This document shows, in pieces, positions 48,314-60,002 of a stretch of DNA of 64,000 nt. The stretch lies in assembly GCA_030063045.1 (NCBI GenBank), contig JAQSEB010000079.1, positions 992,001 to 1,056,000 on the forward strand, given 5' to 3'. The translations under genes were made by a program, and so were the position numbers. The notes beneath the pieces are model-generated. The model was given only the letters and a program-made list of their open reading frames with translations, made no database searches and was not told the origin of the DNA. Source of the DNA: Pratylenchus scribneri (lineage: Eukaryota; Nematoda; Chromadorea; Rhabditida; Pratylenchidae). Position 1 is the stretch's first letter. Each line of letters begins with the position of its first letter.

Positions 48314-51014
48314 ATGGTTTTACTGCACATTGGTTTGAACAAAATTGTTCAAAAACAGAGGGGAATTAAATTTAAAATTCATCATCCAAAAATATGTATG
48401 CCAAAGACAAATTCAACTAATTTGATGATTGATTGCATTCTCGGAGGGAATATGCTCTGCGAATTTGATAAATCATATGAAAGTAGTATTTGTTTACATA
48501 TTTATTTAAATTCCATAAAAAATTTTTCAGAGCAATGCGGACAAAGATGCCGTAAAAATATAATAGAGGTATTTGGATTTATTTATATATTTTTCAACCA
48601 TTTCCTATGACCAAAAATTATATAGGATTAGGATCGGACATTATAGTTTATGACAAATTATCATATCTCAGAACGGCATCCATCCTGAGCATTAATTTAT
48701 GGCTCTATTGATTCTGCATGGTAATAATAATTGAAATGCCAATTATGAACCGTTTAAAAATGATAAACCAGTTTTAAAATCCAAAATTTCAATTAGCACT
48801 AACATAGTTTAAAAATCCAATAAATTGAAATAAAATAAACAAAACTGACACTAATAAAGAATCAACTTATGTTAGGCCAAGGCAGTACAATTAAAATATT
48901 TTTACGAGATAGGCTACAAACATATATAAAAGTTTACTCTATCAAATTTTTAATCTTAATAAAAATTAAAGTATCATCAATTAGAACCAATGCCATCGTA
49001 TGGACGAGAAATTACAGATATAACAAAATGGCCGTGGATTGTGGCAATCAAAATAAATCGTCAAATTGATTTTTCCGATGATATTCGTATTCTTATGGAT
49101 TCTACACTATGTACGGGCACAATCATTCACCCCAATTATGTGTTAATTGCGGCACATTGCGTGAAGTCAATAGTAATTATAAAATTGTAAATTAAAAATA
49201 AATAAATATTTTTATGTCATTAATTTTTTTTTATTTATATGGTCAAAAAATAATAATTAAAATTACCAAAAAAAATTAACATTTTTGATACCGAAATTCT
49301 TGATCTGAATTAAGCTTTAGAATTTAGAGGATAAAAAATATGTAGTAGGTCGAGTCAATTTTCCTTGGCCCTTTTTTATGGTCTCAATCAATAAATGACA
49401 ATTTAATTTTTTCTATACCAAATTATGCATTATTATATTCGCAAAATTTATATAAATATAGGCAAAATTTTTATTTTTAAAATAATTATAATTAATTACT
49501 TTTTTTTTTAGAAATATTTGCCTCAAAGAACAATAATACATAATATTTATATTTATGCTGGAAATTTCACTATAGACACCCGGGATGCACCAATGATTCA
49601 TGAAAAGTTTCCATTTCCATTGGAAAATCAAGATAATGCAATTGTTCATGAAAATTATACAATCAAATTCAATTTTGGGAATTTCAGCCAACATATAATT
49701 TATAAGGATGTTGCTTTAATAAAAGTAATGAATGTTTATGAATTTAATTAAATATTAATTTTTTAATAATTCAGCTTTCCACTCCATTCAATTTCACTGA
49801 TAATGTTAGACCAATTTGTTTGGCCGATATTAATACAATGATAAATAATAAAATTATTCAAATTGCCGGATGGGGCTTTGAGGATGGTTTAAATATAATC
49901 AAATTAATTTTCTTTTCTTTTTTAATTTTAGACCTTGATAATGAAAATTATAATGACTGGATGTATTTTTTAAAATTAATATTATTAATATAAAAAATTC
50001 ATTAATTTAAATATTATTTCTAGAAGACGAGTAAATGCAAATATTCTGCAAGAATTTACGACAAAAATAATTAATAATGAACAATGTTTATCACTTTTCA
50101 CTGCGAAAATTCAGCAAGACTATGGGAAACACATGACGAGCAAAATGATTCAAAAAATTAAGGAAATGGAGAAACAAATCAATAATTCCATATATTGTTT
50201 CAAGGTAAACAATAAAAGCACCTAAATTGATAAATATAAATAATAATTTATTTTTTACTTATTAAATCATTATTTTTCCTCTTCTCCATAATGTTCTTAA
50301 AAAATCAATAATTTTTATGCCCTAATCTATAAGTTCAATCCTACTTATCTTAAATTGCAGGATAATCCACAAGAAATTTTGACCAAATTATTTAGTAAAA
50401 TATGGTGATTTTTGCCATAAAAATTTATGGATAAATTAATATTTTCTTTAATAGAATTGAAAAATTTAAAAATGATATAAAATTTAAAGAATTTTATAAT
50501 CGTATTAAAATACATATAAAATCATTATTTACCTACAGTATTTCCCATTTAATCGTCATTTTTGATGCCATAAAAAGAAATATAAACTTTGGCTTTAACC
50601 TTATTAGACCATATCAAACTTTAGATTATAAATTGTTAGATTGAGATTCAGATTTGGCTAAGTTTTTTGACCTCAAAAATTCATATTCTTTTTTAAATAA
50701 TTTAGGTAAATTCGTAGTTAAATTCTGATTTTCATTTAATTTTAAATAATATGTATTTGCCTTTATCCAACAGGGCGATATTGGTGGTCCGATGATGCTT
50801 TCAATAAATGGAACCTGGTTCAATGTTGGCATCACTTCGGGAACATTTTCAAGTGAACTATTGGCGAAAGGACCAAAACCAAGTGAATATTCACTTTTAT
50901 AAACTTAAAAAATTAATTTCATTTAATTTAGTGTATTATACAAAAATTGATGGACAAATTTGTGAATGGATCAAAGAAAAGACAGAAGGAGAAGTGAATT
51001 GTGGCGTTTTTTAA
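48314..51014 (+). CDS. trypsin-like serine protease homologue lacking the catalytic Ser
   Basis: Exons are 48314-48568, 48972-49172, 49512-49724, 49775-49886, 49932-49962, 50024-50204, 50774-50882 and 50932-51014, in phase, about 394 residues. S1-family landmarks: KWPWIVAIKI at the start of the protease domain, YVLIAAHC with the catalytic His (about residue 147), YKDVALIKLSTPF with the catalytic Asp (about 218), RPICLAD, QIAGWGFED, and a C-terminal YYTKIDGQICEWI helix. The active-site motif GDSGGP reads GDIGGP, so Ser is replaced by Ile (about residue 334). Such proteins cannot cle ave peptides and usually act as binding or regulatory homologues; a decaying gene is the alternative. An exon at 50361-50394 is possible but breaks phase. 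The first exon has a Cys-rich pro-region (EQCGQRC) but no clear signal peptide, so the true 5' end is unresolved. Confidence 0.75.
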
Positions 51015-52107
51015 TATATTTATTAAATTATTTGATTGTATTTTTTTATCAATTTTTATTAAAGAGATATTTGATCTTCCTGATTTTTGATTCCAATAAA
51101 AATAAATATTCCTTTTTACTATCATTTAATATTAAATTAACCAGAGAATAACATAAATTTGAATTGGTCAATTCTCAAATTCATTTTGCCTTTGGTCTCG
51201 ATCAAAATTACACTAAATCTGAAGAAAAAAATCCAAAATTATGGAAAATTTCAATTCAATATAAAGCAACATTTTCGAACGAAAAATTGTAGAAACATTT
51301 AATGCATTTTTATAGGAAATTAGTCTCTCTCTTCCTTTCTCTTCTTTCCATCTATTCCATTCGATGCTGCTGGCGGCTAAAAAGCCACTTTCCCATTCAT
51401 TTTTAAAAGGCCCTCCAGCCACTAGCCGCAGAAGCCGAGTTTTTTCTACCAATTTTTGTTGTGCCAATGCCGAAGTAAATGTGCTTCTCACTTCTCCATT
51501 TTCCATTCCATCAATCCATTTTCCATTCCCCTTTCCCACTTCTACTCCAATATATCTTTTATAGCTCCAAATTCCCACCAAAAAAGTATTTTCAAAATGA
51601 CAAATCCCCATTTTTCCTCTATGAGAATTTTCTAAACATACTAATGAAATTGAAATTGAAAGAAATATTCATAAAATTGACGATAGATTTTATCAAAAGT
51701 GAACTCCGAATTAGAATAAAAACCCAATAAAATTGAAGATTTTGTCAAAAATGAACACCAATTCCAAATCGTAAAATTCTCATCAAAATTGAATGGACCA
51801 AATTGCATTTATCCCCTTCCCCTTCCCTTCCATTAGTCCTCACCCTCATAGCTACACGCTGAATTATTTACGCGTATAATCGATTAACTCAACAGCCGGT
51901 CCCATTAATTTTTTTTGCGCCTTTTCACCAGAGCCATTTTCTCTTCATTCAACAAAATTAATTCACCATCTGCCAATTTTTAGGGAATTTAGAATTAACT
52001 CTCAATAAAAGGCCTAAAAACATCGCTTCCACCTTTTCGTCAATCCATTTGACAGAATTGAATTTGACTTAAAAACAAATAAATTTAAAAAGTAAAAATT
52101 GACCAAA
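51015..52107. other. intergenic with pyrimidine-rich tracts
   Basis: Positions 51320-51560 are richer in GC and strongly pyrimidine-biased (CTCTCTCTTCCTTTCTCTTC; CCATTTTCCATTCC). A 132-codon frame runs across it on the minus strand but has no conserved feature that I recognise. It could be the promoter region of the coiled-coil gene that starts at 52108. Confidence 0.4.
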
Positions 52108-53819
52108 ATGAGTGCCATTGATGTTGAACAACATGGCTGGACGGACAAGCGAGAATATTCTCCTATATTCTCTTCGAATCCAAAATTCGTGGTAAATAAT
52201 TTATTTTAAAATTTTCGATAGATTATAATCATTTTCCAAATTCAAATTCCCAAAAGAGCATATCTTCTTCTCCCATTGGCCAATTGCCGTTCCCAGCATC
52301 ATCCAAAAGGCCAAATTCCTCTGAAAATGTCTTCAATGAAGAAGCAGTGGCCCAAAAAATAGCAGAAGCAAAAAAGGAAAGAGATTTATTCTGGATAAAT
52401 CACGAAAGAACGCAATTGAACATTCAACGAGAAGATTGTGAGAAATTGATGTCTAAAATGCACAAAGAAATGGAAAGATTGCATATGGCAAATAGAGGTA
52501 AATTTGTTTTATATTTTTTTAATATGATATTTAATTATTGCTCATTAAAGGATGAGAAAAAAAAATAAAACTAAAAATTTATGAAAAATTGCTGAATAGA
52601 CTAGAAAATGCCGAAAGGACTAACAGTTCAAAAGATTACCAGAATAATGTAATGACAGATCTCGTCAAAATTGATAATAATTTGCGTTGATAGATTTAGC
52701 CAATACTAACTCAATTATAATCCAAACCAAAATCAGTAAAACATTCAATACACTTAATTTCTGAACTAACCATGATAATTTATATACAATTCGGTGTATC
52801 TTGTAAAGTTCTATTAATGATATAATGGTTTGTTAATTTAGAACAAACCCATGAACCATTATAATTAATTTGGAATTATTCTTTTTTTTTTGATAAATTT
52901 AATGATTTTATTCGATAATAAATAATTTCTTTGTTAAAGAATTGGAGAGGCGGCTTTACGTGGATCAAACTGGAAGCGAAGAAATTGAAGAGTTGGAAAA
53001 AGAATTGTCAGCAGAAAGACAAATGAATGCAGATTTGAGAAGGGAATTGGGATTGGCTGTGAAAAGAAGTGCAAAATTGGCACAAATGCTCGAGAAAAGC
53101 ACAAATATCCATAAGGAACAAATGGCATTAAATGTAAGTCGTATATTATCAAATTTTAATTGGGATAGAACTAGGAGAAATGATTGAATTAAATATTAAA
53201 TATATTTATGATTAAATGTATACTTATTTGATAAACTAGCAAGAAATATATGTTTCCGGATAAAATGTGTTTTTGATAAACTAAGAAAAATGTGTTTTTG
53301 ATTAAATTATAAAAAATGATAGATTCAATCAGCTTATGTTAAACTTACCTTTATTTATTCTTAATAACACATAAGTATAAGTAAGCAATGCAGAAAAGGA
53401 AATTTGATTTAAAATAATTTTAAAAAAATTGTTTAAGGAATCAAAAACAGCCGAACTTCAGGAACAAATTCGAAGATTGAATGGCCTATTACTTGCGAAA
53501 ACAAAGGCAATATATTAATAAGTGAAACATTTATGCGATTATTTTTCAGTCTCGAAGCATTGGACCCACGATGGTCAGATTCGGTCCAGCAAAAGTTCAT
53601 CGAAGTCTTTCGGGAGATCGTGGCGTGATCTTTGCCACTAATAATCGAGTACGAACCCAGTCCGAAATCTCAAGCTCTATGGCATCAATGGGACAAGATG
53701 AATCTAGTAGTCAAGCCTTGGGAATCGATGTGGCCCAAAAGAATCGTCCAATTACCCGTCGCTTGATGATGTTCCATTCCTTGTCTGGTGTGGAAAAGAA
53801 TCCAGAGTTTAATGGATAA
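52108..53819 (+). CDS. coiled-coil protein of unknown function
   Basis: Five exons in phase: 52108-52191, 52257-52497, 52940-53133, 53438-53506 and 53550-53819, giving 285 residues. The N-terminal 60 residues are Ser/Pro-rich (SISSSPIGQLPFPASS). A long coiled coil follows, about residues 60-195 (EEAVAQKIAEAKKERD; HKEMERLHMANRELERR; EIEELEKELSAERQ). The Ser-rich tail contains GPTMVRFGPAKVHRSLSGD and ends RRLMMFHSLSGVEKN. No signal peptide or membrane segment is seen, so it is probably cytoplasmic, perhaps cytoskeletal. The fourth intron (53507-53549) begins GC rather than GT (ACAAAG|GCAATA). No GT alternative keeps the frame open. Confidence 0.75.
53225..53315. repeat. short copies of the AAAACACATTT repeat family
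   Basis: On the minus strand this intron carries two or three units resembling TAATCAAAAACACATTTT, the same motif that forms the larger array at 55007-55380. The shared motif in neighbouring genes points to local spread. Confidence 0.5.
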
Positions 53820-54303
53820 AATGGAATCAATAATATAATATAATAGAAGCATAATAAAAATAAACTTTTATGGGGGTAAATTATAATTTTTTTCCTATTC
53901 TTGGTTCAATATATTATTTTCATTTTTATTCTAAATTCCTTTCGGCATTTTAATCCATTTTATTTGAATTCTGAATTAAACTTCAATTATTGATGATTGT
54001 CTAGCTATTAAAAAATGGATAAGAGACCCAATTTACAACATTAATATTTTTAAAAGTTACATTCAAATGTCAAATCTATATTTTTTTATTAGGAAAAATT
54101 GAATTTTAATAACCATAGCAAATTTTAAAAATTGCCAAAAAAATAGAAAGTTTGTTTAAATTTTTATTCAAATATTTCTATCAAACTACAGCAATATATA
54201 TCTAATGTTCTAAGATCTAAAACTACAAGCTACTACAACTACAATCTACTATTATAAAAGAAAAAATACAATTGAGATTGGGAAATATGGGAAAAGATCG
54301 ATA
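53820..54303. other. intergenic between convergent genes
   Basis: This is a short AT-rich region between the stop codons of the coiled-coil gene (plus) and the Gly/Cys-rich gene (minus). AATAAA-like signals occur near 53850 (CATAATAAAAATAAAC). No gene was seen. Confidence 0.45.
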
Positions 54304-56273
54304 TCAACAAGCAATTTTTGCCACACGTTGCAAAAGTGCCAATCGTTTGCGGCGACAGCAGCCTCCTCCACCTCCTCCACAGCCGCCACCTCCTCCTCCT
54401 CCGCATCCGCCTCCACAGCCACCGCCTCCTCCGCATCCACCTCCTCCTCCACCACTGCATCCTCCTCCACATCCGCCACCACCTCCTCCGCATCCGCCTC
54501 CTCCTCCGCCACTGCATCCTCCTCCACATCCACCGCCACCTCCTCCGCAGCCTCCGCCACATCCACCGCCTCCTCCGCATCCTCCGCCACATCCACCTCC
54601 GCCTCCACCACCGCATCCTCCTCCACATCCACCTCCACCTCCTCCTCCGCATCCTCCTCCACATCCACCGCCGCCTCCTCCTCCGCATCCTCCGCCACAT
54701 CCACCGCCACCTCCTCCTCCGCATCCTCCGCCACATCCACCGCCACCTCCTCCTCCGCATCCTCCGCCACATCCACCGCCACCTCCTCCTCCACATCCTC
54801 CGCCACATCCACCGCCACCTCCTCCTCCGCATCCGCCTCCTCCGCCACCGCATCCGCCTCCACATCCTCCACCGCCGCCTCCACCGCATCCGCCTCCACC
54901 TTTTAAAATATTCATATAATTTACAAATTACAATCAATTATTTTAATCTTAGAAATTTTTAATCTAATTACTTTTTAATAAATTTATAATCTAAACACAT
55001 TTTTTTTAGATAATCGAAAACACATTTTTATTACTTAATCGAAAACACATCAGCTTTTATCTTTATCAATCAAAAACACATTAAAACACATTTTTCTAAC
55101 TTAATCGAAAATACATTTTCTTACTAATCGAAAAAATTTTCTGAGTGAGTCAATCGAAAACACATTTTTTTACTTAATCGAAAACACATTTTCTTAGTTA
55201 ATCTAAAACACATTCTTAGTTAATCGAAAATACATTTAATCCAAAACACATTTTCTTTGTTAATCAAAAACACATTTAATCCAAAACACATTTTCTTTGT
55301 TAATCAAAAACACATTTAATCGAAAACACATATTTTGTTAATCAAAAACAATTTATCTTGGTTAATTAGTTAATCAGAAATTGCATGCATTCAATTATTC
55401 TTTCAAATATAACTTAAACATTCCATATTTTCTTAAAATTTATATTTTATTCTAAAAAAAACAAACCTCCTCCACTGCTGCAGCTAAGTTTCAATGTGAT
55501 AACTTGTCCACCTCCACCGCCGCCTCCTCCGCATCCTCCTCCACCACCGCAGCCTCCGCCTCCGCCGCCGCAACCACCTGATTAATTATTATAAAATTCA
55601 AAAATGTTAAAATTGTTATAAAAATAAATTTAAAAAATGCCAAAAGATGACAAAATTCTCTTGATAAATTCTAGATTTTTTAACTTTAAAAGAAAGTCCA
55701 AGATTTTTCGATAATAAAAGAAATACCAAGACCCTTTAAGAAAAATAAAATGATTCCCTAATATTAATTAAAATACCACTAGTACTATATTATTCAAATA
55801 CGAAGATTCAAAACTATTATTTAATATTTACTGTTCATTTATTCCCAAATTTCAATTCCCAATATTACCTCCTCCACCTCCGCAGCCGCCGCCTCCTCCT
55901 CCGCATCCGCCGCCTCCTCCACATCCACCGCCTCCTCCTCCGCATCCTCCTCCACCTCCACAGCCACCACCGCCTCCTCCGCAACCACCTGAAAATTTTT
56001 AGAGAATTTAATTCCCTCAAAATTTAAATAAAAATGGACATCAAAACAAAAAAATAGCCCCCAATTTTTACCTCCTCCTCCGCCACAGCCTCCACCGCAT
56101 TGACGACGGAATCGTGGATTAATCGGTGCCAATCTTAAAAAGTAATTGATTGTTATATTACTCAAGTTACCCCAATAAACATACTCAGCACTGCCACTGA
56201 ACAAAAATGCTTGGGCCACATCGGCAAATAGGGCGAATGCCAGAATGGCACAACAAAGTTTACACCTTGACAT
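54304..56273 (-). CDS. secreted Gly/Cys-repeat structural protein
   Basis: Four exons in phase: 56072-56273, 55869-55988, 55467-55577 and 54304-54899, giving 342 residues. The signal peptide is LCCAILAFALFADVAQA. A short unique region follows (YVYWGNLSNITINYFL; INPRFRRQ), then a very long run of CGGG / CGGGGG units, interrupted once by GQVITLKLSCSSGG. It ends GGCCRRKRLALLQRVAKIAC. Such proteins are typically cross-linked extracellular material (cuticle, eggshell or gland matrix); the exact role here is inference. Exons 2 and 3 start with the same bases (GTGGTTGCGG), so the repeat has grown by exon duplication as well as by slippage. The long repeat leaves open frames on both strands; only this frame has a signal peptide and splice sites. 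Confidence 0.8.
55007..55380. repeat. irregular tandem repeat of AATCGAAAACACATTTT
   Basis: About 14 units of (T)TAATC(G/A/C)AAAACACATTT with variable spacers such as TCTTTGTTAATC fill intron 3 of the Gly/Cys-rich gene. Units near 55235-55310 form a cleaner higher-order pair (AATCCAAAACACATTTTC / TTTGTTAATCAAAAACACA). There is no coding content. Confidence 0.75.
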
Positions 56274-57755
56274 TTTGATAATGTTCTGCTGAAAGGAATA
56301 GTAAAATTAATAGTGAAAAATCATAAGATTATTAAGAGGACTTTTTGGTTATATTTGGGAGATTTGTTTGTTGTTGAGATCTGGTTAAAGAAGCTGGCCA
56401 ATTGCCTTATATAGGCCTCGGGGGGTTGGCATTTTTTTGGCCACTGACTGGTTTCACTTTCTGTCATTTTCCTCCAAAGAATCCACACTCATTTGATGGG
56501 CCATAAAATTAGCTCTGCAATATGGCTAAAAAGTAAAAAAAAACATTTAAAAAAGTTAATCGCGCAGTTCTGTGTTCATATCTTTGCCCATTTTGGCTTC
56601 AATCAGGGTCAAGTAATAATTAGTGTAGCCATCATTCGGCTGCATAAAATTAATTGGGCAACAGGTTCATTTTACACGATAAGATTCGCCGTTCATTCTA
56701 ATGAAATTGCCTCTAGGCTTGATAGAAGATTTCCCACTCCATCCCATATTATTACAGCGATTTTTGGATCTGGTTATTCTGGGAATAATATTAATGTCCT
56801 TTTTCGCTTTTTCGCCAAAAAATTCTCAAATAGAATATATGTGAGGAAAAGCGTTGCTTGGTTACAGTTTAAGATATTTTACTTTACTAAAATAAATTTA
56901 AATGTTAATATATTTTGTGCCATCAAAAAGGGAACATTTAAAATAAATTTTAAAATGATTTAAGTTATATAATTTTGAATTCATTTTATATAATAAGATT
57001 AGCCGTTCAAAAATTCTCTTTCCAATTTTCAACCAAAAGTAAATAAAAAGGAAATAAAAATTGCCGCCGGGCTTGATTGGAAGATTTCCTCCCTCATCCC
57101 ATTCACATATCATTACAGCGATTTTCGGATCTGGTTTATTTTGGGAGTAATTAATGCATATTGCGCAAAAAAATAAAACGTTCTAAAATGGAATATGTTC
57201 ACAGCAGCAGGATTTGTGCATACTGCTTGGTTACATCTTAAGCTATTTTCTTTTCTTACCAAATGTATTTTTGATATTAGCTAATTAAATTTATTAAAAT
57301 TTTAATATATTTTTTAATAAATCCAAAAAAGTATTTTCAATTTAATAATGATTTATACTTGAATGTTGCTTCCTAAATGACCACAATTAACAAATAAAAT
57401 AGATTAGAATGACAAAAATGCAAATTGAATTGGATAAGATTTATCCATATAAATTCATTCTCTCTACCCAACTATTCACTCTCTTTATATAAAATATTTA
57501 AAAATACTCATTTTAATTCAACACCTCCAAAAATATTTCACCTTTCTCGCGTAAGATTGTAATCATAATTGTTATCAAAGTAACTATTCTCAAAAGTATT
57601 TGGGACTCCATATGGGTCATATTTTTAAACAAATTTATTTTCCATTTTATAATGGCTTCATTCTTTCCATTCATTCTTCATTGTTCAGGGGGCTTTCAAT
57701 AATGCAAGGCTAATTCGTTTGCTTTCCTCAGCAGATTACATCCTCTTTGTTTACT
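56274..57755. other. intergenic region with a tandem duplication of about 300 bp
   Basis: The segments about 56660-56885 and 56982-57260 are diverged direct copies. Both contain TTCATTTTA(CAC/TAT)..AT(A)AGATTAGCCGTTCA-like sequence, then GGCTTGAT(A/T)G(A/G)AAGATTTCC, CATTACAGCGATTTT(T/C)GGATCTGG and TTGCTTGGTTACA. A frame of 156 codons crosses the first copy but is broken in the second and has no recognisable domain. The region lies upstream of the Gly/Cys-rich gene and could hold its regulatory sequence. Confidence 0.55.
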
Positions 57756-59029
57756 TTAACCATTTTTTACCTGCACTTCCTCCAATCCGAACTTTTTGGC
57801 CAACAAAACTCGCTTCGTGACATCCATTTCCCGACACAATTCCAAATGGCGCTCACATTTCTTTTTCAGCAAATCCACTTGAAAATATTGGGCCAACGCC
57901 AATAAATCGCCAACATTTTGGCCTTAATTAAATTTTATATATTTCAAATACCAATTAATTTATAACACACTATTCGGCAAAACTTCAATTTGGCCTGGAG
58001 GGCAAAAAGCAAGCAGAAAATCCTTAAATTAATTATAAATTTTTCCTTTCATCCTGACCAAAACTTTACCTCGAATACTTTTGGATTTGCAATTGCCAAT
58101 CCGTCCAACTTCAATTCGATTTCCTCTTGCTTCGATTCTTTGTAATTCCCATCATTGAACAATCGGTCAAAATATGGGGAAAACCAGCTGAGCAGCTGAA
58201 AAAAAAAATAATGAATCTATTTTAGAGGGCAGAATAAACATAAAACTAAATAAAAAATTGATTTTTCGACGCATAAGAAATAATTTATTTTATAACAATT
58301 TTTTAATTTTGGAGAAAAAAAAAAGCTTTATAAATGTTATTTAGCCTCTCAGGTTCAGAGTTCTCGCATACCTGTTTATTGACATGATAAATCTGCTGTT
58401 CGCCAATTCGCAATTTCACATCGCTGGAAAAATTGCCAAACAAATTCGGAGCATTGAAGCGCGGACTGGAAAAAATACAAATTTTCAAATCAAATCACAA
58501 CCATTTACTTACAATAGGGAACGATCCTTCAAAATTCGAATGGTCAACAAAAGCCTTAAAATGAGATTTTATTATGAACAAAAATATAGTAAATTCACCT
58601 TTCGCAATTATTAAATTTTGGATCAATGCATGACCATTTGTCGGAATCCCCTTTCAACAACTTCCGTTCTTGTTTTACGAGACAATATTTATTATTGTGT
58701 GAATCTTTCTCCATAGAATATACGATTACTTCAATTTGCATCGCTTTCACAATTTCATCGATCATTTCCTGACATTCCAATTGCAATTCTAGAGCATGAG
58801 CATCATTGTTGTAGTTGAATGAACAAATCCTGAAAAGTTTTCTTGTTATTATTGGAAATCTCTGCTTACCATTCATAATTGCCGATTCGGGTGGAAAATT
58901 TGATTGGGACGCCGAGAAATTCTGATTTTAAATTTATTCGAGAAACATGATAAAAAAAAACTAACCGCATTCAATTTTCAATTCCTCTTCAGCAATAACC
59001 TCAAATTTATCATATTCGAAAGAAGACAT
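57756..59029 (-). CDS. MATH-BTB domain protein (substrate adaptor for CUL3)
   Basis: Eight exons in phase: 58966-59029, 58870-58921, 58599-58829, 58513-58554, 58372-58465, 58070-58195, 57971-58022 and 57756-57922, giving 275 residues. The N-terminal part has a MATH-like start (FSTRIGNYEWWICSFNYNN). A BTB/POZ domain follows at about residues 150-250: FSSDVKLRIGEQQIYHVNKQ, LLSWFSPYFDRLFND, VLPNSQNVGDLLALAQYF, KKKCERHLEL. This order matches the nematode 'bath' genes, whose products recruit substrates to cullin-3 ubiquitin ligases. The protein ends soon after the BTB (EEVQVKNG), about as expected. A further exon cannot be excluded because the last codons overlap a possible GTAAAA donor. Confidence 0.85.
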
Positions 59030-60002
59030 TTTTTGTAATATTTAATATATGAGGATATAAAAAATTCAATTTAAAATGGCATAGGGAATTTGCTTACAAA
59101 AAATAATTAAAGTTAATCTGGACATAACAATAATAGATATTCTAATTATTAAAAAACTTTCCCGGAAAAGGCTTTAATTTTTTCGATTTCACAAATTGAA
59201 AAGGGAATATGGCTAGAGGAATAATGTTTATGAAAAGGGAATATAATGTTGTGATGAAATTGAAATTTAAATGGTGAAGGCGATTAAAATGGCGGGGCCG
59301 CATGGGACAATGGTTTCAACTAACTTTTAGCCTGCCATGATACATTTAAAATTTCCACACCTGTGCCCAAAGGGATAAATCCACAAAAGAAAGTTTGTTC
59401 ATAAACAATCACATCTTATTTATAGTCTTTATGTAAAAAAGCTTTCATTGTCCATCAATATGTTTGCCGCAGCTATGTCACAATTCTATCGACCTTTCAA
59501 TTCAAATATAATAAATTTTTCTAGAATAGAATTAGTTGCGAAATAGAATAATTCTTTACAAAAATTTATAATCCAAATTACCCACATCTCATTTTTATTT
59601 ATATATAATATAATAAATATTTAAAATTTTTTATCACATTATAAAATTCTATAATTAAAAATTTCGATTTCGAGTTTCGTCCTTTATTAGAATTTTCTAA
59701 TTTTTCTTGCTTTTTATTTATAAATTTTTAGTTAATCTGTGATAATTTTAATAAATACCTTAAAATTCGGGCCATACGCCATAGTCATCATTATCATCAT
59801 TACTATATTTCCCTGAAAATTCCCCCCACCTTTGAAAATTATTTATAGGCGTTTTAAAATTTGAATAAATATATTATCAAAAAATAATTCAAAATTTGCA
59901 AATAAAAACAAAAATCACCATATCTAATATCATTAGCAGTTATCACTATAGAAAATCTATTTTTTTATACCAAATTTCATTTAATTTTAGATTTCAATTA
60001 AA
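59030..60002. other. divergent intergenic region
   Basis: This AT-rich region lies between the starts of the MATH-BTB gene (minus) and the zinc-finger gene (plus). A CAT-rich tract (CATCATTATCATCATTAC) lies near 59785. An acceptor (TTTTAG, about 59985-59990) lies 12 bases before the next gene's start, consistent with a spliced-leader site. No gene was seen. Confidence 0.45.

Noticed and set aside
50361..50394. Extra exon of the protease homologue (DNPQEILTKLF)
   Set aside because: It has AG/GT borders but its phase (1) does not fit the next exon (0); skipping it keeps the frame, so it was left out of the model.
51213..51611. A 132-codon minus-strand frame in the pyrimidine-rich spacer
   Set aside because: It follows from low stop density in CT-rich DNA; no conserved motif or neighbouring exons.
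54239..54962. Proline/histidine-rich and Arg/Trp-rich frames over the Gly/Cys exon
   Set aside because: They are shadows of the CGGG repeat in other frames. Only the minus frame with CGGG joins to a signal-peptide exon.
56493..56963. A 156-codon plus-strand frame as a gene
   Set aside because: It covers one copy of a tandem duplication whose second copy is not open; no domain, signal peptide or splice partners.
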